A stretch of DNA of 64,000 nt from Mycobacterium sp. GA-1841 (GCF_001954135.1 NZ_MBEQ01000056.1:105603-169602); one strand, 5' to 3'. Shown: positions 1 through 8,800, counted from the stretch's first letter. Made by a program: numbers and translations. The notes: a model not told the origin generated them from the letters alone.

Positions 1-67
1 TGAGCCTGAACTGCTCTACAGCTCCTTCGTGCACGGCATCAAGCGCGTGCCCGCACATATTCGGTAA
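1..67 (+). CDS. C-terminal tail of a cytochrome P450 (partial)
   Basis: Only the last 21 codons are in the window, read from base 2 to a TAA stop. They end in SFVHGIKRVPAHIR. This matches the closing strand of mycobacterial P450s, which typically end in a serine, an aromatic residue, then N/HGIKxxPV, as in the CYP125 and CYP142 relatives. The heme-binding region lies off the window. If correct, two P450s flank the divergent lactonase/thioesterase pair, which strengthens the view that this is a catabolic region. The assignment rests on a short tail and is tentative. Confidence 0.5.
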   Translation, partial: EPELLYSSFVHGIKRVPAHIR

Positions 68-107
68 CTGGCCGTCGGGCGACGGCACGCGCCCAGGCAG
101 CTGTACG

Positions 108-166
108 TCGAACGTGAGCTTGTTGTCGATCTTTTCGTGAATCCTCGGCAACAACCTCACGTTCGA
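108..166. terminator. Imperfect 22-bp inverted repeat between convergent genes
   Basis: Arms at 108-129 and 145-166 pair over 22 positions with two mismatches around a 15-nt loop. It lies between the stop of a rightward P450 and the stop of a leftward thioesterase, so it could terminate both transcripts. No U-tract is seen on either side, which is usual for mycobacterial hairpin terminators. Confidence 0.55.
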
Positions 167-170
167 GGAG

Positions 171-989
171 CTATTTGCGGGGCCGTACCAGCACCGCCTG
201 CTGGATCGCGCCCACCGCGCCGGACTGGTCGAACAACGTCCCCACCGTGGTGCCGATGCCGTCGGGCCCGTAGTTGGTGTCGGCCCGGATGCCGATCCAC
301 TCCCCGTCGGGCACCCGATGGATGTGCACCACCAGATCGGTGTTGAGAAACGTCCACTCACGGATGTCGATCTTCGACCCGATGCCGTTGGCGTCGTCGG
401 CGACCGCGAACAGCCGCTGCAACGGTGTGATCGGCTCACCCTTGACCACATCGACCGTCGGCTTCAGCCAGGACTCGCCGGGGCCGGGAGCCTGAGGCAC
501 GGTGAGCCAACGCCAATCGACGCTGTGCACATAGTTGGGTTCCCAGTTCTTGGCCATGTCGCGGCTCTCGGCCTGCTCCAGCGGCGGCAGTGGTTGCACA
601 CCGGAATGCGCGACGGCAGAGGTGTCCATCTGCAGCATCCGCCAACCACTGGCCCGCGCCACGACCCGGCGCGCGCCGTCGGGCCCGGGCGCCAGCATCT
701 CGGCGTTGACGAGCTCGATCTGCTTGCCCGGCCGTTCCACTTGGGCCCGCACCCACAGATCACCTTCGGACGGCACCCCGCCCATCAGGTCGATGGCCAC
801 CCGGCTCAGCCGGGTGTCGTCGCGGTGTGCACACCGCTCGAGGGCGCGCACGAGCAGCGCCGACACCGGTGCGCCGTGCTGAATCGAGGCCGACCAGGTG
901 CCTCTGGCCATGGCGGTGGCAGTGAATCGTTCCCAGCACTTCTCGTCGATCTGATCTTCGTCGATCAGCTCGTAGTAAGAGTCAGACAT
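171..989 (-). CDS. TesB-like acyl-CoA thioesterase family protein
   Basis: A 272-residue protein with the double hot-dog layout of the TesB-like (4HBT_3) thioesterases: an N-terminal half with MARGTWSASIQHGAPVSALL and a C-terminal half ending FDQSGAVGAIQQAVLV. Such enzymes hydrolyse acyl-CoA thioesters in the cytosol. It follows the SMP-30-like gene by 9 bp on the same strand and probably shares its transcript, which diverges from the P450/BVMO operon. The context suggests release of a CoA-bound intermediate of the same catabolic route. The substrate cannot be read from sequence. Confidence 0.75.
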   Translation of the reverse strand: MSDSYYELIDEDQIDEKCWERFTATAMARGTWSASIQHGAPVSALLVRALERCAHRDDTRLSRVAIDLMGGVPSEGDLWVRAQVERPGKQIELVNAEMLAPGPDGARRVVARASGWRMLQMDTSAVAHSGVQPLPPLEQAESRDMAKNWEPNYVHSVDWRWLTVPQAPGPGESWLKPTVDVVKGEPITPLQRLFAVADDANGIGSKIDIREWTFLNTDLVVHIHRVPDGEWIGIRADTNYGPDGIGTTVGTLFDQSGAVGAIQQAVLVRPRK

Positions 990-998
990 GTTTACCGT

Positions 999-1862
999 TC
1001 AGTGGTGATGGTGGTGTGCGTCGTGATCGCCGGGCGCGGGCGTTTCGACCATCACGGCGTCCACTCGCGACAGCTTGGTGCCGATCAGCCGTTCCGGGTA
1101 GGCGTCGGTGGTGGTGACCAGAAACAGGGTGCGCCCCTCGACGCCGCCGAGGGCACAGGCGATCGCGGTGCGGCCGTCGGCGTCGATGCGGTCGGTGACC
1201 GCCGAGCCGTCGGGTGCGAACCGCTGGAACTGATGTGCCAGGGTCAGTGCGGCCCACACCCCGCCCTCGACGTCGATCGCGAGGCCGTCCGGCGGCCCGT
1301 CGAGGCCGTCGACGAACACGCGCCGGTCGGTCAGGGCGCCGTCGGCGCCGATGGTGAAGGCGCTGAGCCGTCGCGCGGTGGACTCCGCGACGATCAGGGT
1401 TTTCCCGTCCGGGGTGATCACCATGCCGTTGGGGAAGTCGAGGTTGTCGGCGACCACGTGCGCGCTGCCGTCGAGGTCGATGCGCACGATCACCCCGTCG
1501 GTGCGGGCCTGCGAACCGACATACGCCCGACCGTGCTCGTCAAGGACCATGTCACCGAGGTCGGCAGGAACGAGATCGCCGAGGTCAACCAACAGTTCGA
1601 CGGTGTCGCCGTCATACCGCAGCACCTGGCGGCCCCGGGTGGACACGATCAACAGCGTGCCGTCCGGCCGAAAACCCAGACCGGACGGGGAATGTCCGGG
1701 CACGCTCAGCGTCGTCATGGCCCCCGACAGGGTGACCGTGTGAACGGCTTCGCCCAGCATGTCGGAGAACCACAGCAGACCTTCGAACCAGCGTGGGCCC
1801 TCGCCGAAACAGAAGCCATGTGCGAGTTCGGTTGTCCCGGCCTCTTCGGTTCCCGCCGTCAT
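999..1862 (-). CDS. SMP-30/gluconolactonase-like lactonase
   Basis: A 287-residue, six-bladed beta-propeller protein of the SMP-30/gluconolactonase/LRE family. Recognisable pieces are FGEGPRW near the N-terminus (the metal-ligand Glu), DFPNGMVITPDG in the middle (Asn ligand) and DGLAIDVEGGVWAAL (Asp/Gly turn). These enzymes open lactones using a bound divalent metal. That fits the Baeyer-Villiger monooxygenase in the divergent operon, which would form a lactone from a cyclic ketone. The protein ends in a natural run of five histidines after DHDA, not a usual family feature. ATG start; the divergent promoter region is 76 bp. Confidence 0.8.
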   Translation of the reverse strand: MTAGTEEAGTTELAHGFCFGEGPRWFEGLLWFSDMLGEAVHTVTLSGAMTTLSVPGHSPSGLGFRPDGTLLIVSTRGRQVLRYDGDTVELLVDLGDLVPADLGDMVLDEHGRAYVGSQARTDGVIVRIDLDGSAHVVADNLDFPNGMVITPDGKTLIVAESTARRLSAFTIGADGALTDRRVFVDGLDGPPDGLAIDVEGGVWAALTLAHQFQRFAPDGSAVTDRIDADGRTAIACALGGVEGRTLFLVTTTDAYPERLIGTKLSRVDAVMVETPAPGDHDAHHHHH

Positions 1863-1938
1863 GTTCCCGCGCCTTTACAAAACACGCCACAAGTGTCACG
1901 CTCGCAGGGTGTCACTGTCAACCACCGGAGTCCGGTAG
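1863..1938. promoter_or_regulatory. Divergent promoter region with GTGTCAC direct repeats
   Basis: This 76-bp gap separates the leftward SMP-30 gene from the rightward catabolic operon. It has two direct copies of GTGTCAC at 1893-1899 and 1909-1915, 16 bp apart. A TTGACA -35-like element reads leftward at 1916-1921. The repeats could bind a shared regulator of both operons; no regulator gene is seen nearby in the window. Confidence 0.4.
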
Positions 1939-2643
1939 ATGAAGAAGTTCTACGGCCACACGCTGCTGTATCTGCACGAGACCATCGATCTCGGTTCGGG
2001 CCGTACAGATCAGTTCACCCAGATGTTCGGTGAGGTCTACCAGCCGATGATGGCGGAGCTTGGCGCCCGGCTGTTCGCGATCTGGGAAACCACTCCTTAC
2101 AACGGGCATTGGCCGCAGGTGACGATCATCTGGGAGATCGACGCTTTCGCCGACTATGCACGCCTGGGCAAGGCACAAGCCGCCGGCGGCAGTCACGAGA
2201 AGCCCGCTTTGCAGTGGGCTGCATACCTGTCCGAGATCGGCGCCCGCGGAGAGGGCCGAATCATGTACGCCGGCAAGTACAACCGCACGCTCGCCCAGCT
2301 GCAGGAGGCGAAGTTCGGTGCCGGCCTGGTGATTCAGGAGATCATGGAGACCAAACCCGGCCGCCAGGATGACTACATCCGGGAACTGGAACGGTTGTAC
2401 GTGCCATGGTCGGAGAGCACCGGCAAGCGTTGGCTGGGGTCGTTCATCACCACGTTCCGGTTCAACGAGGTGATCCACTACTGGGCACTCGACGACGACT
2501 GGGACTGCTTCGAGAATCACTATCCGTCGTGGAAAGGCAACCCGCCCGCGGAGATCGTCACCTGGATGAGTGTGGCTCCCGCGCTGCGCGACGGTTGGGA
2601 GGATTCGATCCTCGCGGCCCTGCCGCCCTCGCCGCTGAAGTAG
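1939..2643 (+). CDS. NIPSNAP-family protein
   Basis: A 234-residue protein that looks like two tandem ferredoxin-like (dimeric alpha-beta barrel) units, roughly residues 1-105 and 108-234. Each has the pattern of a hydrophobic strand, a helix with an Asp/Glu-rich start, and a Trp-rich strand (WEIDAFADYARL; WALDDDWDCFENHYPSW). NIPSNAP proteins are small, poorly understood proteins often found in catabolic operons. First gene of the operon; a GGAG sequence 8 nt before the ATG supports this start. It precedes the P450 by 7 bp. It could be a small-molecule binding or isomerase-type partner; the function is not known. Confidence 0.7.
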   Translation: MKKFYGHTLLYLHETIDLGSGRTDQFTQMFGEVYQPMMAELGARLFAIWETTPYNGHWPQVTIIWEIDAFADYARLGKAQAAGGSHEKPALQWAAYLSEIGARGEGRIMYAGKYNRTLAQLQEAKFGAGLVIQEIMETKPGRQDDYIRELERLYVPWSESTGKRWLGSFITTFRFNEVIHYWALDDDWDCFENHYPSWKGNPPAEIVTWMSVAPALRDGWEDSILAALPPSPLK

Positions 2644-2650
2644 GTCTGCC

Positions 2651-3880
2651 ATGAATCGACCTGTGCTGCAACATTTCACCTACGATCCGTTCGATCCCGA
2701 CGTGATGGCAAACCCCCTGCCGTACTACCGGATCCTGCGTGACGAGTACCCCGTGTACTACATCGACAAGTGGGACACCTACGCGTTGTCCCGGTTCGAG
2801 GACATCTGGGAGATGCTTGGCGTCAACGACGGAACCTTCGTGGCATCCGAAGGGACCCTTCCCGCGGCGAACGTGTTGGCGCACCGCAACGACGGACCTG
2901 TGCCGGATCCGCCTTTGCATCCCATGCCCTTTCACGCCAACTTCGACTCGCCGCTCTACGAGAATGTGCGCAAATGTACGTCCGCCCAATTCCGGATCAG
3001 GACCGTACCCAAACTGGCTGATCGGATCCGGACGCTGGCCAACGAACGGCTCGACGAGTTGCTCCCACGCGGCACGTTCGACCTCACCCAGGACTACGGC
3101 GGCATCGTGGCGGCCGCCATGGTGTGTGACTTCGTCGGGCTGCCGGTCGATCTCGCCCCCGATGTGCTGGCGACGGTCAATGCGGGCAGTCTCGCGCAGC
3201 CCGGGGAGGGTGTCGAGGTGGGCAACGCCCGGCCCGGCTACCTGTCCTATCTCACCCCGATCATCGAGCGCCGTCGTGCCGAGGGGCCCGACGGCAGCGT
3301 GCCGATCGCCGATGCCCTGATCGACTTTCGGCTTCCCGACGGTTCGGCGTTCGGCGACATGGAGGCCGCCGTGCAGATGCTCGGCGTGTTCATCGGTGGT
3401 ACCGAGACAGTACCGAAGATCACCGCGACCGGGCTGTGGCAGTTGCTGCGCCACCCTGACCAATTGGCCGCGGTGCGTTCGGATCTCGACGGTAACGTGC
3501 CGATCGCCCGCGAGGAGATCATCCGGCACAGCGCGCCGGCGCAGTGGTTCGCCCGCACCGTGCGGCGGCCGTACACAGTGCACGGCACCACCATCAATCC
3601 AGGCCAGCGGGTCATCACCCTGTTGGCCTCGGCCGCCCGCGACGAACGGGAGTACGACAATCCGGACGACTTCGTGTGGAACCGGCCGATCGAACGATTG
3701 TTGTCGTTCGGCCACGGACAGCACTTCTGCCTCGGTGTGCACGTGGCCCGGTTGGAGATCACGATCATGATCCAGGAGTTCCTCAAACGCGTGCCGGAGT
3801 ACCACATCGACGAAGCCGCGGCATCCCGGCCGCCGTCGAGTTTTCAGTGGGGTTGGAACAACATCCCCGTGGAGGTGTGA
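2651..3880 (+). CDS. Cytochrome P450
   Basis: A 409-residue soluble bacterial P450. The heme-binding loop FGHGQHFCLG places the thiolate ligand at Cys360. The oxygen-activation motif in the I helix is GGTET (residues 249-253), with Glu in the acid position and Gly in place of the usual Ala. The ExxR pair of the K helix is in EEIIRHSAP. It would insert oxygen into a C-H bond using ferredoxin and a reductase, neither encoded here. Its position before dehydrogenase, BVMO and esterase genes suggests that it hydroxylates the starting substrate. The CYP family cannot be assigned without comparison. Confidence 0.93.
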   Translation: MNRPVLQHFTYDPFDPDVMANPLPYYRILRDEYPVYYIDKWDTYALSRFEDIWEMLGVNDGTFVASEGTLPAANVLAHRNDGPVPDPPLHPMPFHANFDSPLYENVRKCTSAQFRIRTVPKLADRIRTLANERLDELLPRGTFDLTQDYGGIVAAAMVCDFVGLPVDLAPDVLATVNAGSLAQPGEGVEVGNARPGYLSYLTPIIERRRAEGPDGSVPIADALIDFRLPDGSAFGDMEAAVQMLGVFIGGTETVPKITATGLWQLLRHPDQLAAVRSDLDGNVPIAREEIIRHSAPAQWFARTVRRPYTVHGTTINPGQRVITLLASAARDEREYDNPDDFVWNRPIERLLSFGHGQHFCLGVHVARLEITIMIQEFLKRVPEYHIDEAAASRPPSSFQWGWNNIPVEV

Positions 3881-3881
3881 C

Positions 3882-4850
3882 ATGTGGTGTTACCGCCTCG
3901 TGGCACCGTTCACGTTCGAACGCTCCGACATCGCCGAGCCCGCACCCGAATCGCTGTCCGAGGGCCAAGTGCTGCTCGACTTCCTGGCTGCCGGGATCTG
4001 CGGCAGCGATCTACCCGGATTCAAAGGCACCCAGGGCAAGCTTCCGGGCGACACCGGCCCCTGCGCGGCGGAGATGAACGGTTTTCCGATCCACGAGATC
4101 GTCGGTGAGGTCTTGGCCAGCCGCCATCCCGATCATCGGACGGGGGAGCGGGTGGTCGGCTGGGCCTCGGGCTTCGACGGTCTGATGGGACGGGTGGTCG
4201 CCGACGGCGCCGGCCTGGTGACGTACGAGTCCGCACTCACCCCCGAACTCGCGGTGGGGTTGCAGCCGCTGGCCTGCGTGCTCTACGCCATGGAACAGCT
4301 GCCCGATGTCACGGGCCGCCACGTCGCGGTCGTCGGGCAGGGATCGATCGGCCTGTTGTTCTCCTATGTGGCAAAGGCTTTGGGGGCTGCCCGGGTCACC
4401 GGCGTGGACCCGCTGGACCGCGCCGCGATCGGCCCGCGGTTCGGGGTCGACGACGTGGTCCGTGCCACCAGCGACCGCTGGGTCAGGCATCTCGGCGCCG
4501 ACGACAAGGCAGACATCGTCATCGAGACCGTCGGACATCAGGTCGCCACGCTCAACCACGCGCTGGAGGCCGCCGCGTTCGGCGGCACGGTGTTCTACTT
4601 CGGAGTGCCCGACGATGACAGCTATCCGATCAGCATGCGCACCATGCTGCGTAACAACCTGACTCTGAAATCCGGTGTCACCCTGGACCGCCGGCGCGTG
4701 TTGCGCCGGGCCGACGCGTTCGCCCGCGAACATCCCGACCTGCTGCCCAGCTACGTGACGCACACTTTCGGCATCGGCGAGGTGCCGGCCGCATTCGAGT
4801 TCGCCTGCCGTCCGATGCCCGAGCGCGTCAAGATCGCGATCACCCGATGA
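3882..4850 (+). CDS. Medium-chain zinc-type alcohol dehydrogenase
   Basis: A 322-residue MDR-superfamily oxidoreductase. The N-terminal catalytic domain contains AAGICGSD (zinc-ligand Cys), and the Rossmann domain has VAVVGQGSIGLL followed by an acidic residue in VTGVDPLD, which favours NAD(H). The GHE motif is altered to IHEIVGEV, so the second zinc ligand set is recognisable but not classic. It likely oxidises an alcohol made by the P450 one gene upstream. It starts 1 bp after the P450 stop and its TGA overlaps the ATG of the aldolase by 4 bp, so the genes are translationally coupled. Confidence 0.85.
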   Translation: MWCYRLVAPFTFERSDIAEPAPESLSEGQVLLDFLAAGICGSDLPGFKGTQGKLPGDTGPCAAEMNGFPIHEIVGEVLASRHPDHRTGERVVGWASGFDGLMGRVVADGAGLVTYESALTPELAVGLQPLACVLYAMEQLPDVTGRHVAVVGQGSIGLLFSYVAKALGAARVTGVDPLDRAAIGPRFGVDDVVRATSDRWVRHLGADDKADIVIETVGHQVATLNHALEAAAFGGTVFYFGVPDDDSYPISMRTMLRNNLTLKSGVTLDRRRVLRRADAFAREHPDLLPSYVTHTFGIGEVPAAFEFACRPMPERVKIAITR

Positions 4851-5632
4851 GCCCCAGCAGATTACAGCTGGCCTTCTCCGCCCAACCTCAGGTCTGGGGC
4901 GGCTGGGTGGTCGGACCGACGATCCTCGGGCCCGAGGAGTTCGCGGCGGCGGGTTACCACTACGTCGGATTCGACGTCCAGCACGGCTACCTCGACGACG
5001 CCGATGTGGCGCTGCTGCTGCGCCGGTTGGAACACGTGCCGATCGCCACGGCGGTGCGGCTGCCGTCGGCCGATCCGGCGCCGATCGGCCGCGTGCTCGA
5101 CGCGGGTGCCGACGCGGTGATCGTCGCGATGGTGGAATCGGCCGAGCAGGCCGCGGCGGCGGTCGCGGCCACCAGATACGCTCCGGCCGGGGTGCGCAGC
5201 TTCGGGCCGTTACGCGCCGGGCTGGGATACGACATCGCCGAACTGGAATCCCGGGTGAGTGTGTTTGCGATGATCGAGACGGCCGCCGGCCTGGCCGCCG
5301 CCGAGGAGATTTGTGCGGTTCCCGGCCTCACCGGTATCTACGTCGGACCGGCAGACCTGGCCATCTCGATGGGATACCAGCTTTCTGACGCCTGGACCCA
5401 TCCTGATGTGCGCGCGTCGATGGTCGCCATCAAGGAGACCGCCCAGGCGGCCGGCTTGGTCACTGGTATCCATGCCGGGGCAGGAACGATCGGAAAGGCG
5501 ATGGCCGACTTGGGGTTCCAGATGATCACTCTGGCCTCGGAGTCGCAGGCCCTGCGCCGCGGTGCCACCGAGCACCTGCACGACGCCATCGGAGAGAACC
5601 ACGATGAACCGGAACAAAGGGGATATCAGTGA
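4847..5632 (+). CDS. HpcH/HpaI-family class II aldolase
   Basis: A 261-residue TIM-barrel enzyme of the HpcH/HpaI aldolase/citrate lyase family. Family marks are the FDVQHG strand with the catalytic His, the metal-ligand Glu in MIETAAG and the Asp in GPADLAISMG. These enzymes cleave hydroxy-keto acids to pyruvate plus an aldehyde, or run the reverse reaction, with a divalent metal. In this operon it could act after ring opening. It has 4-bp overlaps with the genes on both sides. Confidence 0.85.
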   Translation: MSPSRLQLAFSAQPQVWGGWVVGPTILGPEEFAAAGYHYVGFDVQHGYLDDADVALLLRRLEHVPIATAVRLPSADPAPIGRVLDAGADAVIVAMVESAEQAAAAVAATRYAPAGVRSFGPLRAGLGYDIAELESRVSVFAMIETAAGLAAAEEICAVPGLTGIYVGPADLAISMGYQLSDAWTHPDVRASMVAIKETAQAAGLVTGIHAGAGTIGKAMADLGFQMITLASESQALRRGATEHLHDAIGENHDEPEQRGYQ

Positions 5633-6360
5633 GCGCAACCAATCGGGTTGCCCTGGTGACCGGCGCTGCCCGTGGCCAAGGTGCGGCCATCGTGCGACGC
5701 CTACTGGCCGACGGTTATCGGGTGACCGCGACCGATCTGCTGTTCGACGAACTGGCCGACGGCACAGCCGAATTCGGTGACCGGGTGCTGGCGGCAGCCC
5801 TCGACGTCACCTCGGCAGAGCAGTGGCAGACCGCGGTACGAGCCACCGTGGAATGCTTCGGCGGACTCAACGCCCTGGTCAACAACGCCGGCGTGTTGCA
5901 TCGGGCCTCGATCGCCGAGGAGACTCCGGAAGGATTCGAGGGTTCGTGGCGGGTCAACTGTCTGGGGCCGTTCCTCGGCTTGCAGGCTGCCCTTGAGCCG
6001 TTGCGACGCGCCGACGGTGCCGCGGTGGTGAACACATGCAGCACCGGTGCCGTCCGCCCGTTCCCGCACCATGCCGCCTACGGTTCGTCGAAATGGGCTC
6101 TGCGAGGGCTCACACAGCTGTCCGCTGCCGAGCTGAGCCGGGACGGTATCCGGGTCAACGCCGTGTTCCCGGGGCCCGTCGAGACGCCGATGCTCGACGA
6201 GGGGACCCAGGCCCGGCTGGCCGAGCGAGCCACTTTGGGCCGGCTGGGCAAACCGACCGAGATCGCCGACGCGGTGGCGTTTCTGCTGTCCGATCAGGCG
6301 TCGTTCATCACCGGCTCCGAGTTGCTCGTCGACGGCGGCCAATGTTTGCAGATCGGATGA
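5629..6360 (+). CDS. Short-chain dehydrogenase/reductase
   Basis: A 243-residue classical SDR: cofactor motif TGAARGQG near residue 11, NNAG in the middle, active-site Ser/Tyr/Lys seen as the CSTGAV segment and YGSSK, and the C-terminal PGPVETPM and GSELLVDGG. It starts with GTG inside the aldolase stop (4-bp overlap), with AAGGGG 6 nt upstream as ribosome site. A likely role is oxidation of a secondary alcohol to the ketone used by the monooxygenase encoded next. Confidence 0.88.
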   Translation: MSATNRVALVTGAARGQGAAIVRRLLADGYRVTATDLLFDELADGTAEFGDRVLAAALDVTSAEQWQTAVRATVECFGGLNALVNNAGVLHRASIAEETPEGFEGSWRVNCLGPFLGLQAALEPLRRADGAAVVNTCSTGAVRPFPHHAAYGSSKWALRGLTQLSAAELSRDGIRVNAVFPGPVETPMLDEGTQARLAERATLGRLGKPTEIADAVAFLLSDQASFITGSELLVDGGQCLQIG

Positions 6361-7874
6361 GGCGAATGGCCAACGCACCCTCAGTGGGCATCATCGGCGC
6401 CGGGCCCGGCGGGCTGGCGCTCGGAATCTTCCTGAAAAAGGCGGGTTTCGGCGATTTCACCATCTTCGACCGCGAGGACGGGGTCGGCGGCACCTGGCGG
6501 ATCAACACGTATCCGGGCCTGGCCTGCGACGTGAAATCACACCTGTACTCCTACTCGTTCGACCTGAACGCCGAGTGGAGCCGGATGTGGGCGGGCCAAC
6601 CGGAGATCCTCGAGTACTTCGAGCGGTGCGCCGAGCGGTACGGGTTGGGCCCGCATCTGCAGCTGAACACCGAGATCACCGCGGCACGATGGGACGCCGA
6701 CGCCGGCAACTGGGTGCTGACCACCGCCGCCGGCGCACAGCATCGCTTCGACATCGTGGTGTCGGCAATCGGCCTGTTCACCCAGCCGCTGGAGCCTGAC
6801 CTCCTCCAGGAGGAACCCTTCACCGGGACCCTCATGCACACCGCCAACTGGGATCACGGCGTCGAGCTCGACGGCGCCCGAGTGGCTGTGCTCGGTACCG
6901 GATCGACTGCCTCCCAAGTGGTTCCGGAACTGGCCAAGGTTGCCGACAAGGTGTACTCGGTGCAACGTTCGGCGACCTGGGTGCTGCCGAAGCCGGACCG
7001 GCCCTACACCGACCGGGAACGCTGGCTGTTCGCCCACATCCCGTTCGCCAAGAAGATCTACCGGACCCGGCTGTGGCTGCGCAGCGAATCCAACATCGCG
7101 GTGATCGAGAACGGCAGCGACAAGACCCAGGAATTCAAGGCGGTCGCGCTGAATCTTCTCGAATCGGCGGTCGCCGACGAGGAATTGCGGGCTCGGCTCA
7201 CTCCAGACCATCCACTGGGTTGCAAGCGCCTGGTGTTCTCACCGGACTTCATCCAGACCCTGACCCGGCCCAACGTCGAGGTGGTGTCGAGCCCGGCGCG
7301 GGCATTGCGGGCCAGAACGCTGGTCACCGCGGACGGCCGGGAACTCGACGTCGACGTGGTGGTGTGCGCCACCGGTTACGCCGCAGCCGATTACCTCGGC
7401 CAGATCGACGTGACGGGGGAGGGCGGGGCGTCACTGCACGACAGCTGGAGTGACGGAGCGTTCGCCTACCTGGGGATGACCGTTCCCGGGTTCCCGAATT
7501 TCTTCATGCTCTACGGCCCCAACACCAATGTCGGGTCGAACAGCGTCATCTTCATCCTGGAGGCCCAGGCCCGGTACGTGGTTCGGGCCCTCAAACACCT
7601 TCGGCGCAAACGCAAGTCGTATGTGTCGGTGCGGCCCGAGGCGATGGCGGCGTTCCTGGCCGACATCGACCGCTGGATGCAGGGCACGGTGTGGCTCACC
7701 CGGTGCAGCAGCTATTTCCGGGCGCCCAGCGGCCGCGTCGTCACGCAGTGGCCGCGCAGTGCGCGTGCGTTCTGGGCGATGACGCGACGGTTCCGCCCCG
7801 CCGACTACACCTTCGACCCGCCGGCCATCGAACCGGACGCGGTCAGCGCAGTCGCCGATCGAACGGGCAGGTGA
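6357..7874 (+). CDS. Type I Baeyer-Villiger monooxygenase (FAD/NADPH)
   Basis: A 505-residue flavin monooxygenase. It has an FAD Rossmann motif GAGPGG at residues 14-19, a second (NADPH) Rossmann motif GTGSTAS from residue 180, and between them the type I BVMO fingerprint F-x-G-x3-H-x3-W (F155 to W165, followed by Asp). This fingerprint separates BVMOs from other flavin monooxygenases. The enzyme would insert oxygen next to a carbonyl to give an ester or lactone. I chose the ATG overlapping the SDR stop by 4 bp; a second ATG lies three codons later. The esterase encoded next would hydrolyse the product. Confidence 0.9.
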   Translation: MRRMANAPSVGIIGAGPGGLALGIFLKKAGFGDFTIFDREDGVGGTWRINTYPGLACDVKSHLYSYSFDLNAEWSRMWAGQPEILEYFERCAERYGLGPHLQLNTEITAARWDADAGNWVLTTAAGAQHRFDIVVSAIGLFTQPLEPDLLQEEPFTGTLMHTANWDHGVELDGARVAVLGTGSTASQVVPELAKVADKVYSVQRSATWVLPKPDRPYTDRERWLFAHIPFAKKIYRTRLWLRSESNIAVIENGSDKTQEFKAVALNLLESAVADEELRARLTPDHPLGCKRLVFSPDFIQTLTRPNVEVVSSPARALRARTLVTADGRELDVDVVVCATGYAAADYLGQIDVTGEGGASLHDSWSDGAFAYLGMTVPGFPNFFMLYGPNTNVGSNSVIFILEAQARYVVRALKHLRRKRKSYVSVRPEAMAAFLADIDRWMQGTVWLTRCSSYFRAPSGRVVTQWPRSARAFWAMTRRFRPADYTFDPPAIEPDAVSAVADRTGR

Positions 7875-8800
7875 CGGTGTCGTGGCGGGCGCGCCTGGAC
7901 CCCGCGCTACGCGGCTTCGCCGAGGCACGCACCGACCTGTCCGCCGACACATTGGGGGCGGTACGCGCGTCGCTGGATCAGCGTCGCCGCGAGGCCGCTC
8001 AGGTGTTGGACGCGCCAGGGGTGGAGATCATCGGGGGCCGCGTCACGCTCGGTCGTCGCACCATCGCGGTACGTATCTATCGGGGTGGGCCGTCGCCCGC
8101 CCCGGCCGTGGTCTACTGCCATTCCGGCGCCTTCGTGCTGGGCAATCTCGACACCGATCAGATCCAATGCGTGGAGTTGGCGCGCCGAGCCCGCTGCACC
8201 GTGATCGCGATGGACTACCGGTTGGCGCCGGAGGCCCCCTACCCGGCCGCTTTCGACGACGCCATGGTGGTGCTCAACTGGGCGGTCGCGATGGCCGCCG
8301 AACTCGACATCGACGCCGACCGGATCGCCGTGGCCGGCAGCAGTGCCGGTGGCGCACTGGCCGCGATGCTGGCCCAGCACTCCGCGGCCGGCTCGGCACC
8401 GCCGGTGGTGTTCCAGGCCTTACACCAACCGGTGCTCGACAACCGGCGCACCGGATCGAAGGAGGAATTCGCCGACAGCCCGGGGTTCGACGGACCGGCC
8501 ACCGCGGCGATGTGGCGGCACTACTCGGATGGTCGCGACGTCCCCGAGGCCGCGGTCCCGGCCCGGACCGACGGGCTGGCCGGTGTGGCGCCGGCGCTCA
8601 TCACGTGCTCGGAGCTCGATCCACTGCGTGACGAGGCGTTGGATTACGCGCGCAGCCTGCTGAGGCAGCAAGTTGCCACAGAACTCCATCTGTTCGCCGG
8701 AACCTGCCACGGCTTCGATTCGCTGCTCCCCGAGTGGGAGGTCAGCCAACAACTATTCGCCCTGCAGGGCGCGGCGTTGCGCCGTGCCCTGCACGGCTGA
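7871..8800 (+). CDS. HSL-family alpha/beta hydrolase (esterase)
   Basis: A 309-residue esterase of the hormone-sensitive-lipase family. The oxyanion loop is YCHSGAF (H84-S85-G86, where HGG is usual), the nucleophile elbow is GSSAGG with Ser158, and the acid and base are in DPLRDEA and GTCHGFD. The GTG start overlaps the BVMO stop by 4 bp. It is the last gene of the coupled operon and would cleave the ester or lactone made by the BVMO. The HSG in place of HGG may alter the oxyanion hole. Confidence 0.85.
   Translation: MTVSWRARLDPALRGFAEARTDLSADTLGAVRASLDQRRREAAQVLDAPGVEIIGGRVTLGRRTIAVRIYRGGPSPAPAVVYCHSGAFVLGNLDTDQIQCVELARRARCTVIAMDYRLAPEAPYPAAFDDAMVVLNWAVAMAAELDIDADRIAVAGSSAGGALAAMLAQHSAAGSAPPVVFQALHQPVLDNRRTGSKEEFADSPGFDGPATAAMWRHYSDGRDVPEAAVPARTDGLAGVAPALITCSELDPLRDEALDYARSLLRQQVATELHLFAGTCHGFDSLLPEWEVSQQLFALQGAALRRALHG

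Noticed and set aside
6036..6356. Upstream extension of the BVMO reading frame
   Set aside because: It runs through the SDR gene in another frame and encodes Arg-rich sequence; the ATG overlapping the SDR stop gives the proper family N-terminus.
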